Position numbers and translations under genes: made by a program. From contig WSYJ01000113.1 of assembly GCA_020186115.1 (NCBI GenBank), positions 248,001-312,000 on the forward strand: DNA of 64,000 nt, read 5' to 3'. The first letter of the stretch is position 1. Each line of letters opens with the position of its first letter. This DNA is from Histomonas meleagridis. Lineage: Eukaryota; Parabasalia; Tritrichomonadida; Dientamoebidae. This document shows positions 20,474-30,711 of this stretch, piece after piece. Under the pieces are notes generated by a model. It ran no database searches, was not told the origin of the DNA, and worked only from the letters and a program-made list of their open reading frames with translations.

Positions 20474-21670
20474 GTGAAATTACTAATTGAATATAACTCA
20501 CCACTCACTGCTATTCAACCACATCTTCCACCATTATATGCCTCTATTGAGTATTGTCATTTTGATGTGACATCTTTTCTTCTAAGCAAAGGTGCTGATC
20601 CTAATCTCATTGTCAACCTCTCAGAACCCGCCAAAGATGTTAAAGACAAATTCCTGAGCATTCTCGAGATTGCTCTTTTAAAGAAAGATAGTCGTACTGT
20701 CTCTCTCCTTATCATGTGTGGCGCAAACGTTGATGATGTCGACACATCACAAGTCCCCCCATCAACTCTATCGTCACTTTTTCAGTACAAGTGTTCAAAT
20801 CCACCTTTTGATAACGAAGACGATCAACTCCAACTTCAAATTTCGGATTTATCTGATTCTGTCTCTGAGGTTAAAGAGAAGACAAGTTATTTACTTCGAG
20901 AAAGAATAAACTCGAAAGAAATTGTTTTCAAGAAAAACTCATTAACAAACGTCGTTAATGAAATTCGTTTACAATATGTTTCGTTTGCGAAAGCTGTATC
21001 ATTAGCCAAGCGCATTGTAGAAACAATTAAATCTAAACGAATGAAATTACTTGACTTATTATTTAAGACACTAATCGCAGAAGACAAAGAAATGTTTAGC
21101 AAAGCACTTGATAAAGATAATGAAGAATGGAAAATATTTTGCAACATGGCAATTGAAAGGTTACAAAAACGATTAAGCGAAAGTTCGGAAGAAAATCAGA
21201 AAAAGTTTGCTAACTTCTGCATTGATAGAATCCTTGAAGAACAACAAAAGTTAGAAAATGAGAAGAATCAAATAATGAATGTTTTCCCAGAGGTCGAAAA
21301 CATTGAAATTAATGACGACAAAAAACGAACGCTTTTACTCGCACAGAACTTAATATATACTAAAGTTAAACCAATGATTGAGACATTAATTAGATTACTG
21401 AATGAATTTCATGAAGAATCTGTGAAAGCAATCGAACTTCGAATTAATTTCTTTGAAAATAGCATCGAAACTATTGACATGTTTTCGAAATCGCATCACT
21501 CCCTCGAAAGAATTGGTTTGTCAGATATAATAATTGCGCAGTTGGAATCAAATAATCAGCCAAAAGAAGAAATATTCGAGAAAAGTAAGGAACAGTTGAA
21601 GGAACATCTGGTGTTGACAAAGGGATTAGCAAAGGCAATGCAGGATACGCTGCTGTACTTGTTACAGTGA
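20474..21670 (+). CDS. Ankyrin-repeat protein with C-terminal coiled coil (3' part)
   Basis: 398 residues from the first ATG after the frame break. Residues 1-95 are ankyrin repeats (VTSFLLSKGADPNLIV, then SILEIALLKKDSRTVSLLIMCGANVDD). The frame is open back to about 20416 and includes another ankyrin start (YHAASLGHLEFV) upstream of this ATG, so the true protein probably begins further 5'. From residue 115 on it is a charged helical, coiled-coil region, unusual in trichomonad ankyrin proteins, which normally end after the repeats. A cytosolic scaffold is likely. The stop is TGA. Confidence 0.65.
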   Translation: MKLLIEYNSPLTAIQPHLPPLYASIEYCHFDVTSFLLSKGADPNLIVNLSEPAKDVKDKFLSILEIALLKKDSRTVSLLIMCGANVDDVDTSQVPPSTLSSLFQYKCSNPPFDNEDDQLQLQISDLSDSVSEVKEKTSYLLRERINSKEIVFKKNSLTNVVNEIRLQYVSFAKAVSLAKRIVETIKSKRMKLLDLLFKTLIAEDKEMFSKALDKDNEEWKIFCNMAIERLQKRLSESSEENQKKFANFCIDRILEEQQKLENEKNQIMNVFPEVENIEINDDKKRTLLLAQNLIYTKVKPMIETLIRLLNEFHEESVKAIELRINFFENSIETIDMFSKSHHSLERIGLSDIIIAQLESNNQPKEEIFEKSKEQLKEHLVLTKGLAKAMQDTLLYLLQ

Positions 21671-22254
21671 TTTTGGTTGTTTCTTGATTTGTCAAAAATA
21701 AAAAATACGAAATTTGAAATCTTTAATGAAAATGGTTTTGATTTACCGTAAATATTCGCGAATAAAATTTTTGAATTGTATATCAATATGTTATTCTATC
21801 AGATGAACATGAATGCGTTCTTCAAAAAATGATTTAAATGATGTTGCATGAGAACAAAAAAATCATTTTAGATTTTCTGTTTAGGTGAATATGTTGTATC
21901 GAAAATTCATTTTTATTTAATGATTTATTAAATGTTAAGTATAGGCTTTCTTTGAATTTCTTCATTGATCAAATAAAACCAATACTTCATAGAAAATTTT
22001 TTATTTGTTCTACCAAGAAATAAAAATTATTTTTCATCATTATAAAATATGCTACATAATAAAGAAAGTATTAAAATGATTTTTTAGAGAATCATGCGTA
22101 AGAAAAAATAACAACTGTTACTAAAAGGATAATATATTAATCACATGAAAACATTTTAATGATTAGAATAATTCCTCATACACTATTGACCCATATTTAA
22201 TATTTAATATGTCATAACATGATAATATATAAAAAATATTTTGAAATAAGTTTA
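21671..22254. other. Intergenic region
   Basis: About 580 bases between convergent genes. No gene, RNA or repeat seen. Confidence 0.5.
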
Positions 22255-23541
22255 TTAGTTTTCTGGGAAATAAGAAATCAAATTTTCTAACTTATTTTGC
22301 AAAAAATCTGTGCTTTCATCCATCAATTCCAGTAACACATCGTACAGCTCTATTGACCCCGGTATGCTTGCGACATCAATGTTTGCTGCTTCAATCAGAG
22401 GAAACATTTTCAACAAAATATCCAAACATTCGGTAACGTAAGATGGATCTTTAACTTCAAGAATTTCAGCAATCTTTACCAAAATTCCTGCTCCGAGTAA
22501 TTCCGATATGCATTCAGGTTTCTCAACAATCACAGTATGAATATACTTCATACATGATATCTTTGTTTGAAAATTTCCATTTTGGAGTGTCATCATAATC
22601 AACTCAAGGATTGGATTGATCTGGTCAGGAACAAACGGGAGAGCATTCAGAAGCTTAAATACATAACACCCGATTTCTGGTTCGTTGGCAGTTCGATTTA
22701 ACAAACGATAGAAGAAACCGTTATCAAAAAGCCAGTTGAAAACGGTTTCCCTTTCGGAAAGACTGCAAAGGAATGAAAACATAAAATCAAGAACTTTTCC
22801 TGGTGAATCGGTAAGCAACAAAATTAGGTTAGCTAGCCCCTCATCTATACATGGTTTGAAACCATGCCGAACAAGACGTTGCATCACAGTAAATTCATGT
22901 CGAATGTATTTGTTCAAAGGATTTGATTGAATTATTGCAAGAGATAAATTCCAAAATATAGCCATTTGTTCTGGAGAAAATAAAAGCGGTTCGAGTTTGA
23001 TCAATGAATAAGATATTGTTAAAATGTTCTTTTGGATAATATTTTCATCATATAAAGAATTGTTTTGGATTAATACATCAGGAATATGTTCAACAAATCC
23101 AAGTTCAGATGCTCGCCGGAAAAAAACTCTGTAATCGTCAATAAAATTTGTTAATGTATTTAATGATACTTGAGCAAGTTCTTTAATGGGATTTGACATA
23201 AGTGTAATACAACGCATAAAAAACATGTCGTTCCCGATAAAGCTTAGATCTAATTTTGGAAAAGAAAAGAGACGATCAAAAACACATAAGGATTGATAAG
23301 TAAGTTGTAAATCTTCAGGATTATAAAACAATGCAAGAACAAATTGAAAAAGCTGTTCAATAGATTGGCAACGTGATAAAGATCGATTTTCTGGTAAGAA
23401 GAAGAATTGATCAAAATATGGTATTTGTGATGAATCTCCTTGTAAAAGAAGTTTCAAACGTGTTCTCAGCTCGTCTTCATTATATTCATCTTCAAATATT
23501 TCGGGAATTCTCCGAAAAAAAATTGATTTTTCTGTTTCCAA
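22255..23541 (-). CDS. Armadillo-like helical protein, function unknown
   Basis: 428 residues, nearly all helical, with repeats of about 40 residues such as NPIKELAQVSLNTLTNFI and DPSYVTECLDILLKMFPLIE. This is the armadillo-fold pattern seen in many trichomonad single-exon genes of 400-450 residues. There are no catalytic motifs, signal peptide or membrane segments. The N-terminus (METEKSIFFRRIPEIFEDEY) follows two M3-like octamers 20-50 bases upstream, which supports this start. It ends AAC-TAA-TAAA. A scaffold or adaptor role is the most that can be inferred. Confidence 0.7.
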   Translation of the reverse strand: METEKSIFFRRIPEIFEDEYNEDELRTRLKLLLQGDSSQIPYFDQFFFLPENRSLSRCQSIEQLFQFVLALFYNPEDLQLTYQSLCVFDRLFSFPKLDLSFIGNDMFFMRCITLMSNPIKELAQVSLNTLTNFIDDYRVFFRRASELGFVEHIPDVLIQNNSLYDENIIQKNILTISYSLIKLEPLLFSPEQMAIFWNLSLAIIQSNPLNKYIRHEFTVMQRLVRHGFKPCIDEGLANLILLLTDSPGKVLDFMFSFLCSLSERETVFNWLFDNGFFYRLLNRTANEPEIGCYVFKLLNALPFVPDQINPILELIMMTLQNGNFQTKISCMKYIHTVIVEKPECISELLGAGILVKIAEILEVKDPSYVTECLDILLKMFPLIEAANIDVASIPGSIELYDVLLELMDESTDFLQNKLENLISYFPEN

Positions 23542-23562
23542 TTGTTGTTGGCTCCAGCCTGA

Positions 23563-23591
23563 AACCGTTTATTTCATATATTTAAACGGCC
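23563..23591 (-). promoter_or_regulatory. Pair of M3-like octamers
   Basis: AACCGTTT at 23563-23570 and AAACGGCC at 23584-23591 (reverse complement GGCCGTTT). Both fit the M3 consensus and lie 22-50 bases upstream of the minus-strand ATG at 23541. Confidence 0.5.
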
Positions 23592-23771
23592 ATTGCATCC
23601 ATCTAGTTCAAAAACGCGTATTGATCGACTTATAAGAAGTCGGAATGTATAAAATGTTATTCTTCATTGAATTTTATGTCATTCGTTTTATGTAGGTAAT
23701 AAAAATTTAGATCAACATGAAAGATAATTTATTAAATACACTGCTTCTTACAGAGAATGCAGTGATCTAAC

Positions 23772-24833
23772 TCAAAAACCAAAGAGTTCTTCATCTTCTG
23801 CCGCACGTAGACCATTTTGAATGAATTCGACAATTGATTTTTTGTCGCATTTCATCTTTAAAAAGTTATGTTTTAACAATTCTGTTGCGCTTGGTCTATC
23901 ATTAGGATCTGTTTGAGTACATTTTCCAACGAAATCACGGAATTCTGAGGAGTATCCTCTAAGTTTAGGAATTCCATATTTCTTTATGTACTTCATGACT
24001 TTCTTCGGCGGAATCTGTGAGTAAGGAGGCTTTCCTGTTGTCATCTCTATGCACATTATGCCAATAGACCAAATGTCAGAACTAAATGAATATGCAGTTC
24101 TATCTGATAATTCGGGCGCCATCCAATATGGCGATCCAACAATATAATCAGATCTGGTCTCCGTTTTGAGCGGATTTAACTGAGTGGAGAACCCAAAATC
24201 ACCAATTTTGATTGATCCTGCTTTTGATAAAAATATATTTCCGCATTTCAAATCTCTGTGAACAATTCCCTTTTCATGCATACGCTTAAGGCCTCGGAGT
24301 ACTTTCTTGATTATAAATGCAACTTGAGATTCATCGCATTGAACATATCTGAGGATGTCAGCTAGTGATCCTGCATCCATGTATTGCATTAAAATCCACG
24401 CAGTTTCATTGTAAACATGCGCTGAGATCATTCGAACTAAATTTCTTGAGTGCAATTCATGCATCGTTTTTATCTCGTCAAAAACAAATTTCCTTTGGTC
24501 TTTGGTTAATTTAATTTCTTTGACTGCAATTTCTTTTGATTTATATGTAGTTAAATATACTTCAGATGTTAATCCAGATCCAATTGGTTCAATATTTGTG
24601 AAAAAAGGTGTTGGATCAGTTTCACGAATCAATCTGACTCCTGAGTATGAACCATATTTTTGATTTATGGAAATGCTTGGTTCACTTTCTTCTTCGATAG
24701 ACATTTTCCTCGATGTTTTCCTTCGATGACGAACTTTTACACATACCTTCTTTGTACCTGTTGTTTTACTATACTGTGGCTTCTTTGAAATTGGCTTTAA
24801 ATCAGCTGTAGATAAAGCAGAGCTATCGAGCAT
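23772..24833 (-). CDS. STE20/PAK-like serine/threonine protein kinase
   Basis: 353 residues. The basic N-terminal 75 residues (KVRHRRKTSRK) are followed by a complete kinase domain from about 76 to 330. Visible are the Gly loop IGSGLTSEV (84-92), the Lys in AVKEI (about 105), HRDLKCGN (192-199), DFG (212-214) and the activation segment GSPYWMAPE (233-241). GSPYWMAPE and HRDLK.GN are typical of the STE20 group. The second Gly of the loop is kept but the third is Thr. There is no p21-binding domain, so it is closer to GCK/MST-type kinases or to an MAPKK kinase than to true PAK. All catalytic residues are present. It stops with TGA. Confidence 0.88.
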   Translation of the reverse strand: MLDSSALSTADLKPISKKPQYSKTTGTKKVCVKVRHRRKTSRKMSIEEESEPSISINQKYGSYSGVRLIRETDPTPFFTNIEPIGSGLTSEVYLTTYKSKEIAVKEIKLTKDQRKFVFDEIKTMHELHSRNLVRMISAHVYNETAWILMQYMDAGSLADILRYVQCDESQVAFIIKKVLRGLKRMHEKGIVHRDLKCGNIFLSKAGSIKIGDFGFSTQLNPLKTETRSDYIVGSPYWMAPELSDRTAYSFSSDIWSIGIMCIEMTTGKPPYSQIPPKKVMKYIKKYGIPKLRGYSSEFRDFVGKCTQTDPNDRPSATELLKHNFLKMKCDKKSIVEFIQNGLRAAEDEELFGF

Positions 24834-25016
24834 GACCGAAAACTATAGACAACGATAGAGTGATATTTTACTTTTGATAAGGATTTGAATGAATGATTTT
24901 GGCCTGTAGTTTACAAATTTGACTGCTGTAAAGGTAAATTTTTGGTATCATATTATTCAATTTTGCATCATCAGAAATGTTTTCGTTTAGTGTTTTGAAC
25001 AGGTTCTTCCGGAAAT

Positions 25017-25024
25017 AACCGTTT
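25017..25024 (+). promoter_or_regulatory. M3-like octamer before the NEK kinase
   Basis: AACCGTTT, 56 bases upstream of the ATG at 25081. A short ATG-TAC-GTT-TAG frame at 25054 lies between. Confidence 0.45.
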
Positions 25025-25080
25025 ACAAAAAAAAACGTTTAGATTTTTCTTGAATGTACGTTTAGAAATTTTATTATCAG

Positions 25081-26028
25081 ATGGAAAATTACATTTTAAA
25101 GAACAGACTTGGACATGGAAGCTTTGGATCTGTTTGGGAAGCAACAAGGAAAGCAGATGGTAAAACAGTAGCAGTCAAAGAAATTTATTACGGAACAATG
25201 GATTCATCTGCTAGAAAAATGATAGTTAATGAAGTCAACATCCTTCGTAAACTCAAAAATCCACATATTGTCAGATATATTGATCGTGTTGTTGATCGTC
25301 CAAATCAAAAAATATACATTATCATGGAGTTTTGTCCTGGAGGTGATCTCCAATCTCTTATAACTAAAACACGAGCCAACTCTACATATATTCGTGAAGA
25401 ACAAATCTGGCTTGTTTTAACTGAAATGGCTCTTGCATTACAAGAATGTCATTGTGGAACAGACAAAATTCTTCATAGAGATATCAAACCAGGCAATATA
25501 TTTATTGATTCAGGTGGCCACATAAAGCTTGGGGATTTTGGTCTAGCTCGTCATTTAGTTGATTATGCTCGTACAATGGTTGGTACACCTTATTATATGT
25601 CACCAGAACTCAACGCTGGTAAACGCTATGATGAAAAAAGCGACATATGGGCACTTGGATGTACTATATACGAGATGGCTGCTCTTAGACCACCATTTAC
25701 ATGTATGGGTGAAGGCGATCTAAAGCTTCATATAAGAAATGATATTGTTCCTAGATTTAGCTCAAGGTACAGCGATTCACTATGGAAAATAGTATCTGCA
25801 ATGCTGGAGAAAAATCCAGAAAGGAGACCAAATGTCCAACAGATTCTGGAATGTCGTAATGTGGCAATGTGCATAAAAATAGATAATGCAAGAAAAGAAC
25901 TCGAAGCAATTAGAGAAAAAACAGCAATCCTAAAGAAGAATTATGAAGTATTAGCAAAAAGAGATGCGGAACTGTCAAGGGAGAAAAGAAAAGGCGGAAA
26001 AGTTTCGGAGAATGTGAACTTTAACTAA
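25081..26028 (+). CDS. NIMA-related (NEK) protein kinase
   Basis: 315 residues. The kinase domain spans about 4-258: Gly loop GHGSFGSV (11-18), AVKEI Lys33, LHRDIKPGNIF (131-141), DFGLA (152-156), GTPYYMSPE (168-176). HRDIKPGNIF together with GTPYYMSPEL is the NEK signature. A charged helical tail (about 265-315) is a likely dimerising coiled coil, also usual in NEKs. The family acts on centrosomes, basal bodies and flagella and is strongly expanded in trichomonads. All catalytic residues are present. The end AAC-TAA-TAAA carries the UAAA signal. Confidence 0.93.
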   Translation: MENYILKNRLGHGSFGSVWEATRKADGKTVAVKEIYYGTMDSSARKMIVNEVNILRKLKNPHIVRYIDRVVDRPNQKIYIIMEFCPGGDLQSLITKTRANSTYIREEQIWLVLTEMALALQECHCGTDKILHRDIKPGNIFIDSGGHIKLGDFGLARHLVDYARTMVGTPYYMSPELNAGKRYDEKSDIWALGCTIYEMAALRPPFTCMGEGDLKLHIRNDIVPRFSSRYSDSLWKIVSAMLEKNPERRPNVQQILECRNVAMCIKIDNARKELEAIREKTAILKKNYEVLAKRDAELSREKRKGGKVSENVNFN

Positions 26029-26363
26029 TAAATTTGTTTTATGAAAAATTTTAGAAATTTAATATCATCATGTTACAACTTTATCATTTTAATAAATCAT
26101 GTATAAATTAGTTGATATTTTGAAACTCAATTAAAACAAGAGACATAATTTTTGTGAGTGTTCTCTTGAATGAGTCTATCTGCAATATTTTATTCAGCAA
26201 AGAATAAAAAAAGAAATTATTTATATTTCCATTTTTCTTGTTAAAAAAAATAACTCCAAATTATAAAATGTAGAACGTTAAAATATTTTACTCAATTTTT
26301 TGAGATGGTTATTGAATTGTTTGATAAATCTATTCAAAAGTTTATTGAATTATTTCAAATGGA
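26029..26363. other. Intergenic region
   Basis: AT-rich spacer between two plus-strand genes; nothing recognisable before the M3-like site. Confidence 0.5.
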
Positions 26364-26371
26364 AACCGTTT
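26364..26371 (+). promoter_or_regulatory. M3-like octamer 7 bases before the Rab start
   Basis: AACCGTTT directly followed by GCAAATA and the ATG. If the promoter reading is right, the 5' leader can only be a few bases long, as is common in trichomonads. Confidence 0.55.
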
Positions 26372-26378
26372 GCAAATA

Positions 26379-26954
26379 ATGGCTGAAATTATTAAAATTG
26401 TTTTCCTTGGAGATAGTGGTGTTGGAAAGACAAGCATTGTCTCAAAGTATGGAACAGGTGCACTTCCAGATACGGTTTCGCCAACAATTGGTGCCGCATT
26501 TATCACAAAGGATATAACCTTCAATGATAAAGCATACCAACTCCTTATTTGGGATACAGCTGGGCAAGAAGTTTACCGCGGTCTTGCACCAATGTATTAC
26601 CGCAGTGCCTTGATTGCAATAATTGTATTTGATGTAACAAGTGCAAATTCATTTAGATCAGTTGATTATTGGGTAAATGAGCTTCACGAAAACACAGAGG
26701 AAAAAATAATTATAGTTATTTGCGGAAATAAAGTCGATGTTGCTGAAAGGGAAATAGGAAATTCTTATGCTGTTGAAATGGCAGAAAAATATCATGCTCT
26801 TTATGCAGAAACTAGTGCTGTAACTGGTGTTGGTATTGATGCTATGTTTCAAACAGCATTATCAAAATTACTCAAAGACTTTCCAAAGAAGGATGTACCT
26901 CCTCCGATGAAATTGAACTCAAATCCAAATGATAACTCTTCAAAATGTTGCTAA
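26379..26954 (+). CDS. Rab5-like small GTPase
   Basis: 191 residues from ATG 26379 (MAEIIKIVFLGDSGVGKTS). Motifs: P-loop GDSGVGKT (11-18), switch I TIGAAF, switch II WDTAGQE, NKVD and ETSA, and a C-terminal SSKCC for double geranylgeranylation. SPTIGAAF and RGLAPMYYRSA resemble Rab5/Rab21/Rab22, which organise early endosome fusion. The open frame extends three codons upstream only through TTG, so the ATG is used. TGC-TAA is followed by A. The Rab5 subgroup is a motif-based judgement. Confidence 0.9.
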   Translation: MAEIIKIVFLGDSGVGKTSIVSKYGTGALPDTVSPTIGAAFITKDITFNDKAYQLLIWDTAGQEVYRGLAPMYYRSALIAIIVFDVTSANSFRSVDYWVNELHENTEEKIIIVICGNKVDVAEREIGNSYAVEMAEKYHALYAETSAVTGVGIDAMFQTALSKLLKDFPKKDVPPPMKLNSNPNDNSSKCC

Positions 26955-27362
26955 AAGATAAATTTATGTTTTATTGATATTTCCATTTAAGTCATGTATA
27001 AGCTTCTGTGAAAATTGAATAGTTTATTAATAGAATTTGTTATTCCCATTAATGAAGCAGTATATCAAATAAATTTGAATCACTTTCAGTTCCTAACATC
27101 CATTGGAGAATGCGTTCAATATATTTTTCTAACACATCATCACAGTTAAATACGTTTTGTTAATTTCATATCAATATACATATATACACTATTCATATTT
27201 TTACGATTTTTAATCAAAATGAAAATGATACAAATGAAAAATGCATTATAAATATTTATTGATTAGGAATAATAAAAAAAACGTGAATACAAACAACGAT
27301 AGAGTTTTCAATGAAAAACGATATTTTGCCATTGAATTTTATATCGTTCATAACGAATTTTT
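26955..27362. other. Intergenic region
   Basis: About 400 bases between convergent genes, AT-rich, no feature seen. Confidence 0.5.
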
Positions 27363-29708
27363 CTAATTTCTGATTTCTTTTGGAGTTTCAATTAGTTTTG
27401 TTGGATCAAATTTGAACGGCTGTGCCATTTGTACTAAAAACTGTCTGCTCTTTTCTACTGCCTCATCTATTGTTGTTGAAATTTGACTTTCATTCATGAA
27501 TTGTGTAATCCAATTTGGTAATTCCGCCATTAAAGCAGGTCTTGCGTATCTTCTATCAGCCAGTATTACAATTCCATAGTCATTTTTAGATCTTAATAAT
27601 CTTCCGACACATTGAGATGCTGCTCTCATTGCGTCAAATAAAAGGAAATCTTTTCTATTAAACTGATACTTCGCTTCCACGAATGAAGCTCTAGTTTGGA
27701 CGATCATTGATTGTGTGTTTCTCACAGGTAATCCGAACAATATTACGCATCTCCCGTATTGGTCTGCGAAGTCGACACCTTCTGAAACGCGGCCACGGGC
27801 CACCCCCAAAAAAACGGCTCCTCTGCCACATTCGATAGCTTTTCTATAGTTTGCAAAAGCTGTTGAAGTCTCTTCACCCGAATTTGCCTCTATAAAAATT
27901 AATTTATATTTTAAAATTTCTTGTATCAAACCATCATCATTCCAAATGCTAAAGACAAGCTTAAGATATACGTAAGAAGGGAAAAAGCAAGCAATTCCAT
28001 CTGGAACGATTTTACAAAAGTTCAACAAAAGTTGATAATAATTATGCGCGATTTGTTCATCTGAACGATATTTAAATGAAGATGAAAGATTAACATTTCC
28101 GTAACCCTTACTACATATAATTGGTAACAAACACCTTCGCGAAAAGCTCATCGTGAAATTGACCATAGAGACAGGCTCAAAACCTAAAAGTAGTGGGTAA
28201 ACGGATAATGGCGAAAGTGTTCCAGATGTAATAACAACGCGTTTAAATCGATCAACAACTCGTTTAAATGCAATAGTGGAATCAACACATGTTAAATGTA
28301 AAAACGTTTCATCAAGGGAAATGTTTTGGTCAACAAATACCCAATAACTATCATTAACATTCTCAGCTAATAATTGCGCATATTGTAATACTTCAAGTAA
28401 TGGATCAAAGACAATAATGTTTGGTACTTTTTGTTGGATTAAAAACTTGGAAAAGCGGATTGCCAAAAAAAGAAGTTCATCTCGACTAATGTCACATTTT
28501 TTCTTGATTAAATTTAACACTTGTTGAACAGTATACTTCTCAACTTTTTGTTCGACAACATCAACAATATTATCAGAAGGATCTTGAAATTCAGGCGGTA
28601 ACACGAAATCTTGTTGATCAGTTATGGATTCATTAATCTGATCGTCGCTAACGGTCTCGTCATCGGTTTCCGGCGGTTTTTCTATTCCTTGAATAAATGC
28701 TGCGAAAAATTGAACAAGTTTTCTTGCCTTTTCGAGGACATCATTAAAGGTTCTAAGAGAAGAAGGCATAGCTCTCTTAAGTATATATTCAGGTATTTTT
28801 GAATTTTTCAAAATACTTAAAGTGTCATCAGCCACGACTTCATTTTCATCATTTCCTAAATCAACTTTAAGTTTATCGAAAACATTTTGTAAATTTTCTT
28901 GTTCTTTTTCTCTTATTCCATTATATATTTCTTGTCCTGAATTTAAAGATATTATTGATTTATCAAGGATTTTCTTCCCGACAAAGCTACTCAAAAATTC
29001 ACAGCAAACATCATCAATGTTATGCGCCTCATCAAAGACAATTATAGCGTTTGTTGAGATGAATGGGATTAAGACTTCAGCAGAAGAAGGATCAAGGATA
29101 TAAGCATAACTACACATAATGACTTGGGCTTCCATCGTTAATCGTCGCATAAGAAAATATGGACAAATACCATTGGACATGCTGAATTCTTTCATCTCGG
29201 GAATCCCATAAACCCCTGGGCGAGGTCTCATAAGCATGTGATCATAATAATCACATCGTGTTTCAGCCCATGGAAAAGTTCGGTTTCGACACTCTGAATC
29301 AACATCAGAACGATTCGTGAATTTGGATACTTCTGGATTTATACAGACATTGACACGTGATGCAAGTGCAATGCCTAAAAAATTCTTGTCATAGTCAAGA
29401 TCAGCAGTTTCGATACGTGTTCTATTGACATTTGCAAGTTCAGCTATGCCTTGATCAAGTTCTGGAACAGTTCGAGTACAATAAATAAGTGGACCCGAAT
29501 CTTCGACAGCACTCATATAAGCGATAATTAAGGAAAGAATACAAACAGTTTTTCCTGTTCCGGAAGGCATTTCTAAAACGCAAGGCCCTCCTGCATCAAG
29601 TGATAATTTGAGCTGTGTCATATATTTAATTTGTTCTGGATATGGTACAGGGTATGGAAATATTACTTCTAGCCCATCAATGTCAATTACAGCAGATGAA
29701 GCACTCAT
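27363..29708 (-). CDS. ERCC2: XPD/ERCC2 5'-3' DNA helicase (TFIIH subunit)
   Basis: 781 residues, near the usual 760. Walker A PSGTGKT (48-54) in the family sequence VLEMPSGTGKT, then YCTRTVPEL (motif Ia). Four Cys at about 122, 140, 152 and 182 are placed as the 4Fe-4S ligands. DEAH is at 226-229 in VFDEAHNID, and motif VI appears as QCVGRLLRSKND. XPD is the ATP-driven helicase of TFIIH, opening DNA at lesions in nucleotide excision repair and structurally supporting transcription initiation. The N-terminus FPYPVPYPEQIKYM matches XPD rather than FANCJ, RTEL1 or DDX11. All key residues are present. It stops with TAG. Confidence 0.93.
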   Translation of the reverse strand: MSASSAVIDIDGLEVIFPYPVPYPEQIKYMTQLKLSLDAGGPCVLEMPSGTGKTVCILSLIIAYMSAVEDSGPLIYCTRTVPELDQGIAELANVNRTRIETADLDYDKNFLGIALASRVNVCINPEVSKFTNRSDVDSECRNRTFPWAETRCDYYDHMLMRPRPGVYGIPEMKEFSMSNGICPYFLMRRLTMEAQVIMCSYAYILDPSSAEVLIPFISTNAIIVFDEAHNIDDVCCEFLSSFVGKKILDKSIISLNSGQEIYNGIREKEQENLQNVFDKLKVDLGNDENEVVADDTLSILKNSKIPEYILKRAMPSSLRTFNDVLEKARKLVQFFAAFIQGIEKPPETDDETVSDDQINESITDQQDFVLPPEFQDPSDNIVDVVEQKVEKYTVQQVLNLIKKKCDISRDELLFLAIRFSKFLIQQKVPNIIVFDPLLEVLQYAQLLAENVNDSYWVFVDQNISLDETFLHLTCVDSTIAFKRVVDRFKRVVITSGTLSPLSVYPLLLGFEPVSMVNFTMSFSRRCLLPIICSKGYGNVNLSSSFKYRSDEQIAHNYYQLLLNFCKIVPDGIACFFPSYVYLKLVFSIWNDDGLIQEILKYKLIFIEANSGEETSTAFANYRKAIECGRGAVFLGVARGRVSEGVDFADQYGRCVILFGLPVRNTQSMIVQTRASFVEAKYQFNRKDFLLFDAMRAASQCVGRLLRSKNDYGIVILADRRYARPALMAELPNWITQFMNESQISTTIDEAVEKSRQFLVQMAQPFKFDPTKLIETPKEIRN

Positions 29709-30376
29709 GAGTTGGTAGCGCCCAACTTTAACATGTCATAAAATTGATTTACTCAAATTTGAGTTTTATTCTTAAGAAAAAAATTGGCAGAAAAAGGAAA
29801 GTGAAGACGAGATTTGACCAAATAAATAGTTAAAAAGTTTTGGCTCATCCAAGGCAAATTTCCATATACAATGATTTAATGGTCATTAAAATATTCATTT
29901 TGTTGAAAGTAAAATGATACTTTTACAAAACAATATTTTTAATGTTTTCTTGTGTGTTTTTCTTCGTGTTTCAAAAAAGTGCTTTGTTTATATTTTACGT
30001 TTAAATATTTACAAACAACAAAAAACGTTTTGAAATTGAAATCGACATAAAAGTGTTTTGTATCGTACTGACACTTTTATAAATTCATAGATTTAAGATT
30101 GCAGTCCGACCAGATATAAGCTGAATCTAAAATAGAAATCTCGAAAATAAAATAACAATTTTTAATATAACTAAATAAATATTTAATATATCTCAATGTG
30201 TTTATTTTAAAAATTTCTTATTGTTTGCGGAGCAAAGCGAAGCAAATAGCGCATCATTCTTGCATAATTTAAAAATTCATTTTTAACATTAACACTTTAT
30301 TTTCAAACGTAAAAAACGTTTTTTGACATGTTTTTTTACCAGCAATTTTTTGTTGAAATTTTTCTTGTAATGTACT
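29709..30376. other. Intergenic region
   Basis: About 670 bases without a gene. It contains a small GC-richer patch (GCGGAGCAAAGCGAAGCAAA near 30230) with an imperfect direct repeat; otherwise AT-rich. Confidence 0.5.
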
Positions 30377-30711
30377 TCATAATATTAAAGTATTGATGTA
30401 TTTTCGTTTTGCTTTGTGAATATATTTGTTATAATGTATATTGTGATTTTGATGATTTTCATATGTTTGAGTGTTTACATCAACACTTTTGATACTTTTC
30501 TTTTTATTGTTTTCTGTGAACATTTGATCTTCGAGTTGATTTTGATCATTCGTAATATATGCTTTATTTCCATATCTTATTGAAAATGAAGATTTGATGT
30601 TTATAGAAGAAGAGTCTGAATTGGAATTTTCGTTTGTACTTTTTCCAAGAAGTAAAATTACTATTTCTGTGTAACCTTTTTGTTGTGCAATTTGAATTGC
30701 AGTCAAATATT
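30377..30711 (-). pseudogene. C-terminal segment of the interrupted ankyrin gene
   Basis: A 110-codon open frame starting with one more ankyrin unit (TAIQIAQQKGYTEIVILLLG) and a polar tail (NENSNSDSSS ... RKYINTLIL). It has no promoter of its own and begins exactly where the last minisatellite array ends, so it is the 3' end of the gene that starts at 33103. Confidence 0.6.
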
